Shown: positions 1 through 9,398, numbered from the stretch's first letter. The stretch is 50,654 nucleotides of DNA from Halanaerobiales bacterium (GCA_018399995.1 JAGYMU010000007.1:1-50654), one strand, 5' to 3'. Program-made: numbers and translations. Notes: a model not told the origin generated them from the letters alone.

Positions 1-1
1 C

Positions 2-940
2 GGTTATCCTGATAAAAGCAAAACTGACAAATACGATGCCTTTATAATTGCCGACAAACTAAGATTTGGTCGTCTACCTGAACCCTTCACTCCATTCAAT
101 GAATTTGTTTCTTTAAAAAGGCTTACTAGAACAAGATTTCACATTATTAAACAACTTGAAAGAGAAATGAATTATTTTCTTTCAAATCTTTACATTAAAT
201 TCAGTGAATACAAAAAACTACCTTTTTCCAACACTTTTGGTGCTACCTCTATCGCTTTAGTTACTGAATTTGATATTGAAGAACTAACTCAAGTTTCTAA
301 TGAAAAATTAATTAATTTTTTAATTGAAAAAGGTAAAAACCGTTTTACTGATCCAAAAGCCTATGCTAAGGAAATCAAAAAAATTGCACGACATTGTTAC
401 AGAATTGACAGATCTGTTAACAAAACTATTAATCTTATCTTGGAAGTATCTCTTAGTACCATTAAAGCTTTAAAAGAAAGCTTGAATAGAATTGATATTG
501 CTATTAACCGCGAAATCTCCAAATTTAAACATACTCTTGAATCCATTCCAGGTATTGGTCCTGTTTTTTCTGCTGGTTTACTTGCTGAAATTACTAATAT
601 TAATCTTTTTGATAATGATTCTAAACTTGCTAAATATGCAGGCCTCACCTGGCTTCATAAACAATCAAATCAATACAAAAGCGAAGAAACTCATATGAAT
701 AAATCTGGTAACAAATACCTTCGTTATTATTTTATTCAAGCTGCGGAATCTGTAAGAAAAAATTGTGATGAATATCGAGATTATTACAACAAAAAGTACA
801 GAGAATCTACCAAACACAAACACCGTAGAGCACTGGTTTTAAGTGCTAGAAAGTTAGTAAGGCTTATCTTTGTTCTGCTGCGCAAAAATACGCTTTATGA
901 CCCTTCTAGATATCTTAAAACCCGCGGAGGTGGTTGCTGA
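2..940 (+). CDS. IS110-family transposase, 5' end outside window
   Basis: The ORF track starts this gene at base 167, but the same frame is open to base 2 and encodes typical IS110 sequence (DKSKTDKYDAFIIADKLR), so the real gene begins upstream of the window. That piece is the end of the DEDD/RuvC-like catalytic domain. It is followed by a helical linker and the C-terminal Transposase_20 domain, recognised by ESIPGIGPVFSAGLLAE and KYAGLTWLHKQS. About 312 residues are visible of a family that is usually near 400. The reading frame has no break, so the element could be active. It ends about 300 bases downstream of argH, with no visible effect on it. Which IS110 subgroup it belongs to cannot be decided without the left end. 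Confidence 0.9.
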   Translation, partial: GYPDKSKTDKYDAFIIADKLRFGRLPEPFTPFNEFVSLKRLTRTRFHIIKQLEREMNYFLSNLYIKFSEYKKLPFSNTFGATSIALVTEFDIEELTQVSNEKLINFLIEKGKNRFTDPKAYAKEIKKIARHCYRIDRSVNKTINLILEVSLSTIKALKESLNRIDIAINREISKFKHTLESIPGIGPVFSAGLLAEITNINLFDNDSKLAKYAGLTWLHKQSNQYKSEETHMNKSGNKYLRYYFIQAAESVRKNCDEYRDYYNKKYRESTKHKHRRALVLSARKLVRLIFVLLRKNTLYDPSRYLKTRGGGC

Positions 941-1241
941 CTTAATAATGCTTTAAGACTTTTAGAAATTAGTCTATAAAGAATTTCTCTAAAGATAATT
1001 GTTTTATCTTCTCACCCAGGATAGAGTTAATTACCTTTAGTAATTTAAATTTTCTTAACCCTTTAAAAAATCATGTTTAAAGGGGATGGGTGAATTATGC
1101 CCTAAAAAGGGCATCAAATGAAATAGAAGATTTACTTGACATATTACCCTACCACTTTATTAACCTTTATTTGATAGTTATATTTTACACTATATTGAAT
1201 TAATATGCAAAATTTCAAGCTGAACAAATCCTTTTAACTAT
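941..1241. other. Intergenic: IS110 right flank and two hairpins
   Basis: No gene is visible. Two clean inverted repeats lie here. CCCTTTAAA/TTTAAAGGG spans 1059-1084 with an 8-base loop, and ATGCCCT/AGGGCAT spans 1097-1114 with a 4-base loop. They follow the leftward argH stop, so either could form the 3' end of the argGH transcript, but neither is followed by a good T-run in that direction. They could instead belong to the right end of the IS110 element, whose exact boundary I cannot place. Confidence 0.4.
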
Positions 1242-2645
1242 TTATATCTGCTCTTTTACAATATATTTTTCTGCTTTATCTATCTTACTTGTGATCTCTG
1301 TTGATGAAGGACCGCCATCTGTATCTGTATTATTAATCGAATTTTTAATATCCAGATAATTATAAATATCTTCATCGAAACACTCACTGTATTCAGGTAA
1401 AATCTTTTGTAACTCTTTTAAGGATAAATCTGTTAGGGACTTGCCCTCTTTTTCAACATAGATTACCAGCTTTCCTACCAGCTTATGAGCCTTGCGAAAA
1501 CTTATATTTCTTCTACTTAAATAATTAGCTAGTTCAGTTGCATTAATAAAACCTTTTTCACAGGCTAACTCCATTCTTTTTTTATTCACATTAATCTTTT
1601 TAACCATAGAAGGATACACCGCTAAAACCGCCTTTATTGTATCGATTGTATCAAAAACACTTTCCTTATCTTCCTGTAAATCTTTATTATAAGCTAAAGG
1701 TAAACCCTTAAGCATAATTAAAGACTGCATAAGATTTCCAAAAACTCGGCCGCTTTTACCCCTCGTTAGTTCTGCCAGATCAGGGTTTTTCTTCTGGGGC
1801 ATAATAGAACTGCCCGTAGTATAACTCTCATTAAGCTCTATAAAAGAAAACTCGCTTGTATTCCATATGATGATTTCTTCGCTTAAATTACTTAAATGCA
1901 ACATTAAAGTTGCAGCATTAAAGTTATATTCCAGTATATAATCTCTATCACTCACCCCATCTATGGTATTTTTATATATTTTAGAAAACCCGAGCTCTTC
2001 TGCCGTCATTTTACGATCTATATCAAAACTACTTCCTGATAAAGCACAGGAACCCAGAGGAGATACATTAATATTTCTTAGAGAGTTATCAAATCTTTCA
2101 TAATCCCTTTTAAATTTGTAAAAATAAGCCATCAAATGATGTGCAAATGTAATGGGTTGAGCTCTCTGTAAATGGGTATATCCAGGCATTATGGTAACAA
2201 TATTATCTTTAGAAATTTGGGTAATAGCTGACATCAAATTTAATAACAACCTTTTTGTATCCCTGATTACATCTTTCAGATATAACTTCATATCAACAGC
2301 AATCTGATCATTTCTACTGCGTGCAGTATGCATCTTGCCGGCTGTTTTCCCAATCTTTTTGAATAATCTATTTTCAATTAAAGTATGAATATCCTCTGTT
2401 TGCATATAATCAAATTTTTTATTTTTAATTTCTAATTCTAACTCTTTGTTTATTTCCTTCAAACCTTCTACAATCCTGCTTTTTTCTGATTGGCTAATTA
2501 TATCTTGCTCTGCAAGCATCTTGACATGAGCAATACTAACCCGTATATCATAATGATATAATCTGAAATCAAATGAAAGAGAAGAATTTATATTATATAA
2601 ACCTTCTGCTATTTGATTACTATATCTACCTCCCCAGAGACTCAT
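1242..2645 (-). CDS. argH: Argininosuccinate lyase
   Basis: This enzyme cleaves argininosuccinate to arginine and fumarate, the last step of arginine synthesis, in the cytoplasm. The fumarase/aspartase superfamily signature GSSIMPQKKNPD is present near residue 280, together with TARSRNDQIA and GYTHLQRAQPI, which are conserved in ArgH. The length of 467 residues is normal for the family. The ATG overlaps the argG stop as ATGA and is preceded by AAGGAGG, so the two genes are translationally coupled. Both should be controlled by the T-box leader upstream of argG. Confidence 0.97.
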   Translation of the reverse strand: MSLWGGRYSNQIAEGLYNINSSLSFDFRLYHYDIRVSIAHVKMLAEQDIISQSEKSRIVEGLKEINKELELEIKNKKFDYMQTEDIHTLIENRLFKKIGKTAGKMHTARSRNDQIAVDMKLYLKDVIRDTKRLLLNLMSAITQISKDNIVTIMPGYTHLQRAQPITFAHHLMAYFYKFKRDYERFDNSLRNINVSPLGSCALSGSSFDIDRKMTAEELGFSKIYKNTIDGVSDRDYILEYNFNAATLMLHLSNLSEEIIIWNTSEFSFIELNESYTTGSSIMPQKKNPDLAELTRGKSGRVFGNLMQSLIMLKGLPLAYNKDLQEDKESVFDTIDTIKAVLAVYPSMVKKINVNKKRMELACEKGFINATELANYLSRRNISFRKAHKLVGKLVIYVEKEGKSLTDLSLKELQKILPEYSECFDEDIYNYLDIKNSINNTDTDGGPSSTEITSKIDKAEKYIVKEQI

Positions 2646-3871
2646 TTAATAACCTCCTTATCTGGTCGTAATTCATTTTTTTTCTCATTAGCAATTTGAA
2701 TTGGTAAAGCCCAAAGATTAATAAAACCGGAGGCAGATTTATGATCGAATATATCGTTTTTATCATAAGTAGCCAGTCCATAATGATATAGTGAGCTATT
2801 GGACTTCCTGCCAACCACCCGGCAGTTGCCCTTATAGAGAATCAATTTAACTTGTCCAGAGACTACCTTTTGGGTTTTATCAATAAATTTATCTAGAGCC
2901 TTCCTTAGGGGGGAAAACCAAAATCCATTATAAATTAGTTCAGCATATTTGCTGCTAACATAATGTTTAAACTGCTTACTTTCCTTATCAAGAGTCAATT
3001 CTTCAATTGCAGTATGAGCTTTCATCAGAATTTCCGCTGCAGGTGCTTCATATATCTCATGTGATTTTATCCCCACTAATCTATTCTCAACCAAATCAAT
3101 CCTTCCAATTCCATACTTACCACCTATTTTATTTAATTTTTTAATCAGATTAACCTTCCCCATTACAATACCATTTATTGAAATAGGTATACCATTTTCA
3201 AAAGAGATCTCTAATTTGAATTCTTTCTCCGGTGTGTTCTTAAAAGACTGGGTCCATAAATATGCATCTTCAGGCGGTTCTTCCCAGGGATCTTCCAATA
3301 CACCACATTCTATACTTACCCCCCATAAATTTTGATCTATACTATAGGGGCTGTCTTTTTTAACACTTACAGGAATTTTATTCTTTAGGGCATATTCAAT
3401 CTCCTCTTCTCTACTTTTAAACTCCCAATCTCTTAAGGGAGCGATAACATTTAATTTTGGAGCCAAAGATTTAAAACCCACTTCGAATCTAACTTGATCA
3501 TTACCTTTACCTGTACAACCATGAGCAAGAGTATCAACCTCCTCTTTTTTAGCTATTTCAACCATTCTCTCCGCAATTAATGGCCTACCTAAAGCTGTTG
3601 CCAGTGGATATTTATTTTCATAAAGAGCATTTGCTTTAAGACCTTTAAAAACATACTCATTAACAAACTCTTTTTCTAAATTCTCCACATATGCCTTAGA
3701 TGCACCTGTTTGTATAGCTTTATCTTTAATCTCTTTTGGGTTTTGCTTTTGACCAAGGTTAGCTGTGTAAGTAATAACTTCCGTATCATATTTTTCTTTT
3801 AACCACTTTATAGAAACGGAAGTATCCAATCCACCTGAATATGCAAGTAATATTTTTTTTATGTTTTTCAT
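2642..3871 (-). CDS. argG: Argininosuccinate synthase
   Basis: ArgG joins citrulline and aspartate, with ATP cleaved to AMP, to give argininosuccinate. The N-terminal PP-loop motif LLAYSGGLDTSV and the family motif AHGCTGKGNDQVRFE are intact, and the 409-residue length is typical of the bacterial enzyme. AGGAGG lies 7 bases upstream of the ATG. It is the first gene of the argG-argH operon behind a T-box leader. No argF or carA/B is nearby. The carbamoyltransferase at 29239 is of the YgeW type and is unlikely to supply citrulline. Confidence 0.97.
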   Translation of the reverse strand: MKNIKKILLAYSGGLDTSVSIKWLKEKYDTEVITYTANLGQKQNPKEIKDKAIQTGASKAYVENLEKEFVNEYVFKGLKANALYENKYPLATALGRPLIAERMVEIAKKEEVDTLAHGCTGKGNDQVRFEVGFKSLAPKLNVIAPLRDWEFKSREEEIEYALKNKIPVSVKKDSPYSIDQNLWGVSIECGVLEDPWEEPPEDAYLWTQSFKNTPEKEFKLEISFENGIPISINGIVMGKVNLIKKLNKIGGKYGIGRIDLVENRLVGIKSHEIYEAPAAEILMKAHTAIEELTLDKESKQFKHYVSSKYAELIYNGFWFSPLRKALDKFIDKTQKVVSGQVKLILYKGNCRVVGRKSNSSLYHYGLATYDKNDIFDHKSASGFINLWALPIQIANEKKNELRPDKEVIK

Positions 3872-3989
3872 GTTTGTCCTCCTAATTTTTTTAATTTAAG
3901 TCATGACCAATTTTTTGTTTTAATACCCTAGACTTAAATTTATCGGAGGCGATTAAATTTTTTCATAATTTAAAATCCCCTTTTCTTAA

Positions 3990-4250
3990 AATAGAAAAAA
4001 TCCGCCACTACTATACAAACTGTAGAGACGGATTATTATCCGTGGTACCACTCTTGGTTGCCGAATTATACTTTATTTGACCACTCATTTGATTTTATAA
4101 CGTTTATCAAACGTTTTCCCCTACTTTTTGTTCGGAGAAACACCTCCAGTATGCGTTTCGAAAGATCAACTGGATGAGCTTACACCAAACCTCATCTCGC
4201 TATATCAGCTTCACTTTCTAATCTTACTTTCTCAGGCTTTTTTATATTTT
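3990..4250 (-). promoter_or_regulatory. T-box leader (tRNA-sensing riboswitch) of argGH
   Basis: Read leftward, the leader contains the canonical T-box core AGAGTGGTACCACGG (complement of 4040-4054). After it comes an intrinsic terminator: AATCCG...CGGATT with an inner stem and a run of six T's (about 3993-4034). A stem I region with AGTA and GAGGTTTGGTGTAAGC-like distal elements lies near 4160-4235. A CGC triplet (complement of 4153-4155) just before the CTGGAG that closes stem I could be an arginine specifier codon. I did not fold the RNA, so the specifier is tentative. Uncharged tRNA(Arg) would stabilise the antiterminator and let argGH be transcribed. Confidence 0.93.
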
Positions 4251-4255
4251 CTATA

Positions 4256-4284
4256 ATTATACACATAAATGAATATTAATGCAA
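4256..4284 (-). promoter_or_regulatory. Promoter of the argGH T-box transcript
   Basis: On the minus strand TTGCAT and TATAAT are separated by exactly 17 bases, ending just before the T-box leader begins. This is a near-consensus housekeeping sigma promoter in the right place. Confidence 0.75.
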
Positions 4285-4338
4285 GTAAAATATAAAATTA
4301 ATTTCTTATTTATTAGCTATTTTTTAATTTTTTTAAAA

Positions 4339-4749
4339 TTATTTGATGAAATTAAAATTCATGGCTATTATATAAGTCAAATAAGAGGTGACTCCACCCA
4401 AAAACGAACCCCAGGTTAAATCAATATAGGTTAGTTTTATCGGCCAATCCTTTAATGTAGACAAATTTGTAATATTATAAGTTCCATATGTGATAAAACC
4501 ATATAAAGCTCCAGCAAATAATGCATACTGCCAGCTTCCCATATTAATAGCCCTGTTTATAACGAAAAATACCAGACCAACTATATAAAAAAGATAAAAT
4601 ACCACAGCTGCTTTCATATTAAAATTATCCTTCATTATAAAACCAATCTGGTTTCTATAAAGATCTTTAGCAATATAGCCCAACCAGAAAAAATCAATAC
4701 CAATAAATATTGCAAAAGCCAGAACATATATTTTGACATAATCCATCAT
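4339..4749 (-). CDS. DUF2177 family membrane protein
   Basis: This small integral membrane protein of 136 residues has four predicted hydrophobic segments (near residues 5-25, 45-65, 72-95 and 110-132). The pattern IFIGIDFFWLGYIAKDLY near the N-terminus and the GALYGFITYGTYNITNL segment match the DUF2177 family, whose function is unknown. Two adjacent ATGs follow GGGTGTG, and either could be used. It lies 13 bases after the DUF1893 gene and is probably the last gene of this leftward group. Confidence 0.85.
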   Translation of the reverse strand: MMDYVKIYVLAFAIFIGIDFFWLGYIAKDLYRNQIGFIMKDNFNMKAAVVFYLFYIVGLVFFVINRAINMGSWQYALFAGALYGFITYGTYNITNLSTLKDWPIKLTYIDLTWGSFLGGVTSYLTYIIAMNFNFIK

Positions 4750-4762
4750 AATTTATCACACC

Positions 4763-5185
4763 CTATTTTTTATTTAAGAATTCTCTTATTTTTTTAACAC
4801 CTTCCAGGCTGTTTTCTACCTCAAGAGTCAATTTTTCCATCGGACACAGATCAGTATCATCCCTATTTCTAATAGTTTTAACTACTTTTTCAGCTTGATA
4901 AGGGAGTCCAACCTTATTGAAATGATCAACAGCTCCCTGACTTAAAATTAAACCATAACAAAAGCTAACTGAGGCATAGTCACAGATCATTGCTACAGCT
5001 CTGCCGATTATTTTATCAGCCACCACCGCCTTTTTTAGTAAATCTGCCCGGTTGACCATTAAATCTACAATTGAGCCAACACTTTCTTCCTTACTTTTAT
5101 ATTGAATCTTATTATTCTTAACAACAACTAAAGAATAAGAACTGTTTTTGAGTTTCTCTATTGCTAATTGCCTGTCTTTTTCCAT
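4763..5185 (-). CDS. DUF1893 domain protein
   Basis: The ORF track opens at a TTG at 5191. I prefer the ATG at 5185 because AAAGGAAA is well spaced from it. The protein of 140 residues matches DUF1893, a family with a cytidine-deaminase-like fold. The conserved stretches are SLVVVKNNKI, VADKIIGRAVA and the cysteine-containing DTDLCPMEKL. The complete deaminase zinc motif (HAE plus PCxxC) is absent, so catalysis is not implied. It sits between the TGS GTPase and a DUF2177 gene with short gaps, as in an operon. Confidence 0.82.
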   Translation of the reverse strand: MEKDRQLAIEKLKNSSYSLVVVKNNKIQYKSKEESVGSIVDLMVNRADLLKKAVVADKIIGRAVAMICDYASVSFCYGLILSQGAVDHFNKVGLPYQAEKVVKTIRNRDDTDLCPMEKLTLEVENSLEGVKKIREFLNKK

Positions 5186-5217
5186 TATCAATTTCCTTTC
5201 TATATCACTATTCCATC

Positions 5218-6195
5218 TTAATTATGCAGCTCTACCACATCTTGGTCCTCCAAAATATGATCTTTGGCGACTTTCTGTCCATCAAAACGAGCTGAACCCC
5301 AAATTCTAGCACTTTTTAAATTTTTAACAAAATCTTTATGAATCAGGCGAGCAAAATCTAAAACCGTACTGCCTTTACTTAATATAAAAGGCCTTTCATA
5401 ATCGGCTTCTTCACCCGGTTCTTTGCTATAAACCCTGACTATATTTAACTTTTTGTATAAAATCTCGGGTAATTTATTAAGATTTTTTCCACTTTTATTT
5501 GATATCTTAACAATATCTAGCTTAGGGTAAAATTCACTTATAATTTCCAGATTGTTAGAGCTGTTCGACAGATCAACCTTTGTCGCTATTATTAGAATAT
5601 CTTCCTGGTGATAGGCCCTTACATTTTCAGGTATTTCTTCTCTAATTATCCGCTTTTCTTTGAGAAAATCAATTGTATTAGACAATTGTTCTAAACAATT
5701 ATTTGCAGAAGAATCAATTACTATTATTATATAATCAGAGTTGAATATAGCGCTTATCATTGGTCCCGGAACATCTTCCGGTACTAGCGGCGGGGTGTCA
5801 ATTAGCTGAATTTGTACATCCTCATAAGGAACCATACCCGCTGTAGGTAAAGAAGTTGTAAAAGGATATTTAGCTACCTTAACATTAGCATTACTTAATG
5901 ACTTTACTACAGATGATTTTCCCACATTAGGATAACCCAATAATATGATCTGACCGGCCCCTTCTTTATCAATTAAATAAGGATTATAAGTACTCTGTGA
6001 TTTACTTTTCTTTTCCTTTTCTTCCTTTAGTTTTGATATCCTCTTTTTCAGATCTGCCTGTAATTTTTCCGTTCCTTTATGCTTAGGCATAATTGACAGC
6101 ATTTCTCTCAGTGCTACAATTTTTTCTTCAGGTGTTTGAGCCTTTCTAAAAATTTCCTCAGCATCATAATACTGAGGCGGTAAATTTGCAGGCAT
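5218..6195 (-). CDS. Obg/DRG-type GTPase with TGS domain
   Basis: A helical, lysine-rich N-terminal segment of about 75 residues precedes a GTPase domain. Visible motifs are the G1 loop GYPNVGKSS (near residue 88), G3 DTPP and G4 TKVD. The C-terminal ~65 residues (FILSKGSTVLDFARLIHKDF onward) form a TGS domain. This order matches the archaeal-DRG/Obg-like 'TGS domain GTPase' family found in some anaerobic bacteria, probably ribosome associated. The G3 motif reads DTPP rather than DTPG, as is common in this subfamily. AGGAGG precedes the ATG. The exact cellular role is unknown. Confidence 0.88.
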   Translation of the reverse strand: MPANLPPQYYDAEEIFRKAQTPEEKIVALREMLSIMPKHKGTEKLQADLKKRISKLKEEKEKKSKSQSTYNPYLIDKEGAGQIILLGYPNVGKSSVVKSLSNANVKVAKYPFTTSLPTAGMVPYEDVQIQLIDTPPLVPEDVPGPMISAIFNSDYIIIVIDSSANNCLEQLSNTIDFLKEKRIIREEIPENVRAYHQEDILIIATKVDLSNSSNNLEIISEFYPKLDIVKISNKSGKNLNKLPEILYKKLNIVRVYSKEPGEEADYERPFILSKGSTVLDFARLIHKDFVKNLKSARIWGSARFDGQKVAKDHILEDQDVVELHN

Positions 6196-6283
6196 GCTCA
6201 GAACCTCCTATCTAGAATTATTAATCACTTATATTAATAATTAAATAGAAGTAAGTCCAATTCCTCTTTATTAAATATAAAAA

Positions 6284-6814
6284 TTAACTCAATTTATTAT
6301 TTTTATACCGTTTCAAATATTTTAAAAAGATCGGTATTAAAATTAGTTGCCCGACTATACCAGGTAACCCTGCTGTTATCGTACCATAAATATAAATAAA
6401 GGGGTTGGCATTAAGTTGGGATAATCCGAATCCATAAACTAAAATCAAAACTACAAAAGAAGCAATTATTCGACCGAAAATCATCGTAACTAAAAGTGAG
6501 AGATAGACATTTAATTTTAGTTTAAAAAACAAATAACCCATAACTAAACCATATGTCCCTAATTCAAATACCATGATAGGAAGCATAGGTATAACCGGAG
6601 GCATACCAGTAAAAAATGAACTTAACAGAGGAGTAATCATACCCATGATCAGACCAGATAAAGGACCTAAAAAAGCACCTCCAATTAACACCGGTAAATG
6701 CATAGGTAATAATAATCTACCCAAACCTGGTCCACCGGTCATATGAAAAATTAAAGGAAATACAATTCCCAATGTAATAAAAAATGCTGTATAGACAACC
6801 TTTTTGATATCCAT
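6284..6814 (-). CDS. ECF transporter substrate-binding (S) component
   Basis: This 176-residue, highly hydrophobic protein has about six membrane segments. It carries the S-component pattern of a short N-terminal helix followed by GRLLLPMHLPVLIGGAFLGP and MITPLLSSFFTGMPP. S-components bind a vitamin or related micronutrient and dock on a shared EcfT-EcfA1-EcfA2 module, which is not in this window. The MHLPVL...SSFFTGMPP arrangement resembles niacin/folate-type S-components, but I cannot assign the ligand. GAAAGAGGGG precedes the ATG, and a possible promoter with an operator-like palindrome lies 50-90 bases upstream. Confidence 0.82.
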   Translation of the reverse strand: MDIKKVVYTAFFITLGIVFPLIFHMTGGPGLGRLLLPMHLPVLIGGAFLGPLSGLIMGMITPLLSSFFTGMPPVIPMLPIMVFELGTYGLVMGYLFFKLKLNVYLSLLVTMIFGRIIASFVVLILVYGFGLSQLNANPFIYIYGTITAGLPGIVGQLILIPIFLKYLKRYKNNKLS

Positions 6815-6861
6815 TTCTTCCCCTCTTTCATTAAATACATATTTTCAAAACTTTTCTAACT

Positions 6862-6900
6862 ATTATAGTCCAAAACCCTGTCAAAACAAGGATCTTGTTT
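6862..6900 (-). promoter_or_regulatory. Promoter with palindrome upstream of the ECF gene
   Basis: On the minus strand a TATAAT box (complement of 6862-6867) lies 16 bases after TTGTTT (complement of 6884-6889). The -35 region is embedded in the perfect palindrome AAACAAG-GAT-CTTGTTT at 6884-6900. A palindrome covering a -35 box is a typical repressor-site arrangement. No riboswitch was recognised in the 50-base leader. Confidence 0.5.
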
Positions 6901-7069
6901 AAACCCTTGCCACTCCCCTGTTTTTTGGATAAAGTGTATCTTTAAGAAACATAAAAAAAGAAAAGTGGCAAGAATTATGTCTCAAATTATTACCTGGCTT
7001 CTCGTTTACATAAAATTACAGGAAAAAATTATAATATGTTTTTTTGTCCTCTTAACCTGTAAAGGGTAT

Positions 7070-8631
7070 GGCTCTTCGCTAATTTGTATGGGTAAACCTT
7101 TTGGTATAATTTAACAATAATGGTAATTGAATTTCATTATTTTAGTCATTTATTCTCTTTTCTAACAGTATAAATCATTTTATAAATTTTAGTAAAGGCT
7201 ATATTGAACGGTCTATCGCCCGGCCTTGACAAAAATTTAAAAATGACTTCTATTTCAATTATGAGAATGAATTTATTTATGAGCTAAAGCTTCTGGTAGG
7301 TCAAACTCTAATTTACTACATCTCAAATATATAGCTGTGATAAAGTTCTTTGTATTTCTAAATCCTCTTGCTTTTCTTTTAACGGTTTGGATTACACTAT
7401 TTATACCTTCTAAAACACCATTATTTATTTTACTTGTAATATATTGCATTATTCCTTGCCAGTTTCTATTAATAAACTCTGCTGCTTCTTTCATAGGTTC
7501 TAAACGACTTCTAATACCCCATAAGTACCATTTTTGCAAGTAGCTGGCTGCTGTTGTAACATCGTCTATTTCCCAGAACTCTTGAAGTGCTAATTTGAGA
7601 TTATATGCCCTTAGAGTCTTTAAATTCATATTAGAAAGAGATGCAAATTTTTCTTTTTGTTTTTTAGTTAAATTCTCAGGGTTTTTAAGCCAAATATATC
7701 GGGTTTTTTTAAGAAAATCATTTTTATATCTTTCTTCACGTCTGACTTGATCTACTGCTTCATTGATTTTTTTCATAACATGAAATTTATCATAAGTAAT
7801 TGCAGCATGGGGAAAATTAACTTTACTACCCTTTATAAAGGCAGGTGACATATCACAGCAAATATTTTTTATAGACTCTGCTTTACCTTTATGTAAAATA
7901 TAATCAAGACAAAACCTATCAATAGTTGTGCTATCTTTACCTTCAGTAACATAAAGGACTTTAGATTCTTCTAAATCAACAAATAAGGTAATATAATTAT
8001 GGCCTTTTTTGCTGGATGTTTCATCAATACCAATGTTTTCAACATCAGAATAATCTTCTTGAGCTCTTGCTTTATCAACATAATGATTGATTATTCTCTG
8101 GAGCCTGGTATCATGTTCATCAACTAATTGTGCTATCTCATTTACAGTCATGCAAGCAGCTAATTCCATAACAAAGGCATCAAAAAGCAAAGTAAAGCCT
8201 GATCTTGGTCTCGACCATGGTACTTTTACCTGTAGGACTCCATGTTCTTCACATTCGATTCTGGGAATACTACAGTGAATAAAAGCTTTATGCTGAAAAA
8301 AATTTAAATGTCTCCAGGTTCTTTCTTTAGTAGTATCATAAATACCGTATTTATCATCACATACTTTGCAGGGGAATTTAGCTCCTTTAACATGAGAAAT
8401 ATATATGTCTAATTGTTTTGCATCTTTGTCAAAATTAATTTTGTCTATCTTCCATGGATTTTCTATACCCAAAGCTTGGGTAAATAAATCAATGTTATTA
8501 TACATTTAAGTTCATCCTTTCTGTTCCCTTTTAATATAGGTAAAGTATACCATATTTGGAAACAGAAAAGAACATTATTTATGAAATTTAAGCTTTAATA
8601 TGGAAATACCCACACTAAATAGCGAAGAGGC
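7070..8631 (-). mobile_element. ISL3-family insertion sequence
   Basis: The transposase gene is flanked by imperfect terminal inverted repeats of about 24 bases. The left end reads GGCTCTTCGCTAATTTGT. The right end, read inward, is GCCTCTTCGCTATTTAGT, and both continue into TGGGTA. The GGCTCTTC-type terminus is typical of ISL3. I see no convincing 8-bp target duplication outside the ends, so the copy may be old or the outermost bases may differ by a few. It sits between the ECF gene's control region and a gene-poor stretch. Confidence 0.88.
7273..8505 (-). CDS. ISL3-family transposase
   Basis: This full-length 410-residue DDE transposase has an N-terminal zinc-ribbon (CKVCDDKYG...C) and a helix-turn-helix (MTVNEIAQLVDEHDTRLQRII). 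The catalytic domain shows NIGIDETSSKKGHNYITL, CCDMSPAFIKG and NNGVLEGINSVIQTVKRKARGF, the usual ISL3 DDE landmarks. No frameshift or stop is present. It lies within the inverted repeats of the element and is likely functional. Confidence 0.95.
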   Translation of the reverse strand: MYNNIDLFTQALGIENPWKIDKINFDKDAKQLDIYISHVKGAKFPCKVCDDKYGIYDTTKERTWRHLNFFQHKAFIHCSIPRIECEEHGVLQVKVPWSRPRSGFTLLFDAFVMELAACMTVNEIAQLVDEHDTRLQRIINHYVDKARAQEDYSDVENIGIDETSSKKGHNYITLFVDLEESKVLYVTEGKDSTTIDRFCLDYILHKGKAESIKNICCDMSPAFIKGSKVNFPHAAITYDKFHVMKKINEAVDQVRREERYKNDFLKKTRYIWLKNPENLTKKQKEKFASLSNMNLKTLRAYNLKLALQEFWEIDDVTTAASYLQKWYLWGIRSRLEPMKEAAEFINRNWQGIMQYITSKINNGVLEGINSVIQTVKRKARGFRNTKNFITAIYLRCSKLEFDLPEALAHK

Positions 8632-8844
8632 AAAATTAAATTCCTATTATGATAGAAATGTTAAATTTGAAAACTAATTAAAATTTAATCTTTAAAATAT
8701 AAAGAACCTGTAAATACAAAGACCACCTCAAAAGAATTAAATGGGCAGTCTATGAAAAAAATATTTCATTATATATTGATACTAAAAGATTGTAATCAAA
8801 TTGTATTTACTGTTTTTTAAAATTATCAATCTATTATTTTTTTA

Positions 8845-9032
8845 TTAATGGTACTCTATATCATTTACATCAAAGTTGATTTCTACATCTTCTGTAGAAG
8901 ATAGATGTCTAAAAGAAATCACAAATGAAATCTCATCATATTTAACCAACTTTATAGTTCCGGATTCGATTTCATATTCTAAAATATTTTCTATTTCAAC
9001 AATGGTAAAATCATTATTTTTGCTTCAAACAT
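8845..9032 (-). pseudogene. Frameshifted small ORF remnant, unknown family
   Basis: On the minus strand the frame ending at the TAA at 8845 reads as protein-like sequence (NDFTIVEIENILEYEIESGT ... FVISFRHLSSTEDVEINF ... NDIEYH). A TGA blocks it just upstream. Adding one A to the A-run near 9016-9020 joins it to an upstream frame reading GLSHLREMFEAK, giving a continuous ~60-residue protein from an ATG at 9032 and possibly more before that. The charge and hydrophobic pattern looks coding, but I recognise no family. It could be a decayed gene or a sequencing slip in a homopolymer. Confidence 0.4.
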
Positions 9033-9398
9033 TTCCCGCAAATGACTTAATCCCACTTGTTTTAGTTTTAATATATCACACTCTACTAATAAACTATAAA
9101 ATGATGTAATTATAACAATAAAAAAACCTATCTCCTATTACTCCAAACCATTTGTGCTGAATGTCGAGTAAGCGGAATTTCTAATTCCAAATCCGCTATA
9201 GAACCTTAATTGCCATATTATAGCATATGGTTTTTCACTCGACCTTTCACAAAATTTGCCAATTATAAATCTTGCAAATTACGCTATTCTTTCAAGTTTT
9301 GTTCTCACATTTTCACTTATTTTTTGTCTATACTTTTTTTTGCGACCCAAAAGATTACCCCTCCATATGTAATATAGATGAATTTATTTATGGATATG

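Noticed and set aside
7062-8639. 8-bp target duplication around the ISL3 element
   Set aside because: The bases outside the two ends (AAGGGTAT and AAAATTAA) do not match.
8876-9109. 77-residue plus-strand ORF
   Set aside because: No ribosome site, low-complexity composition, and the opposite strand carries a better coding pattern.
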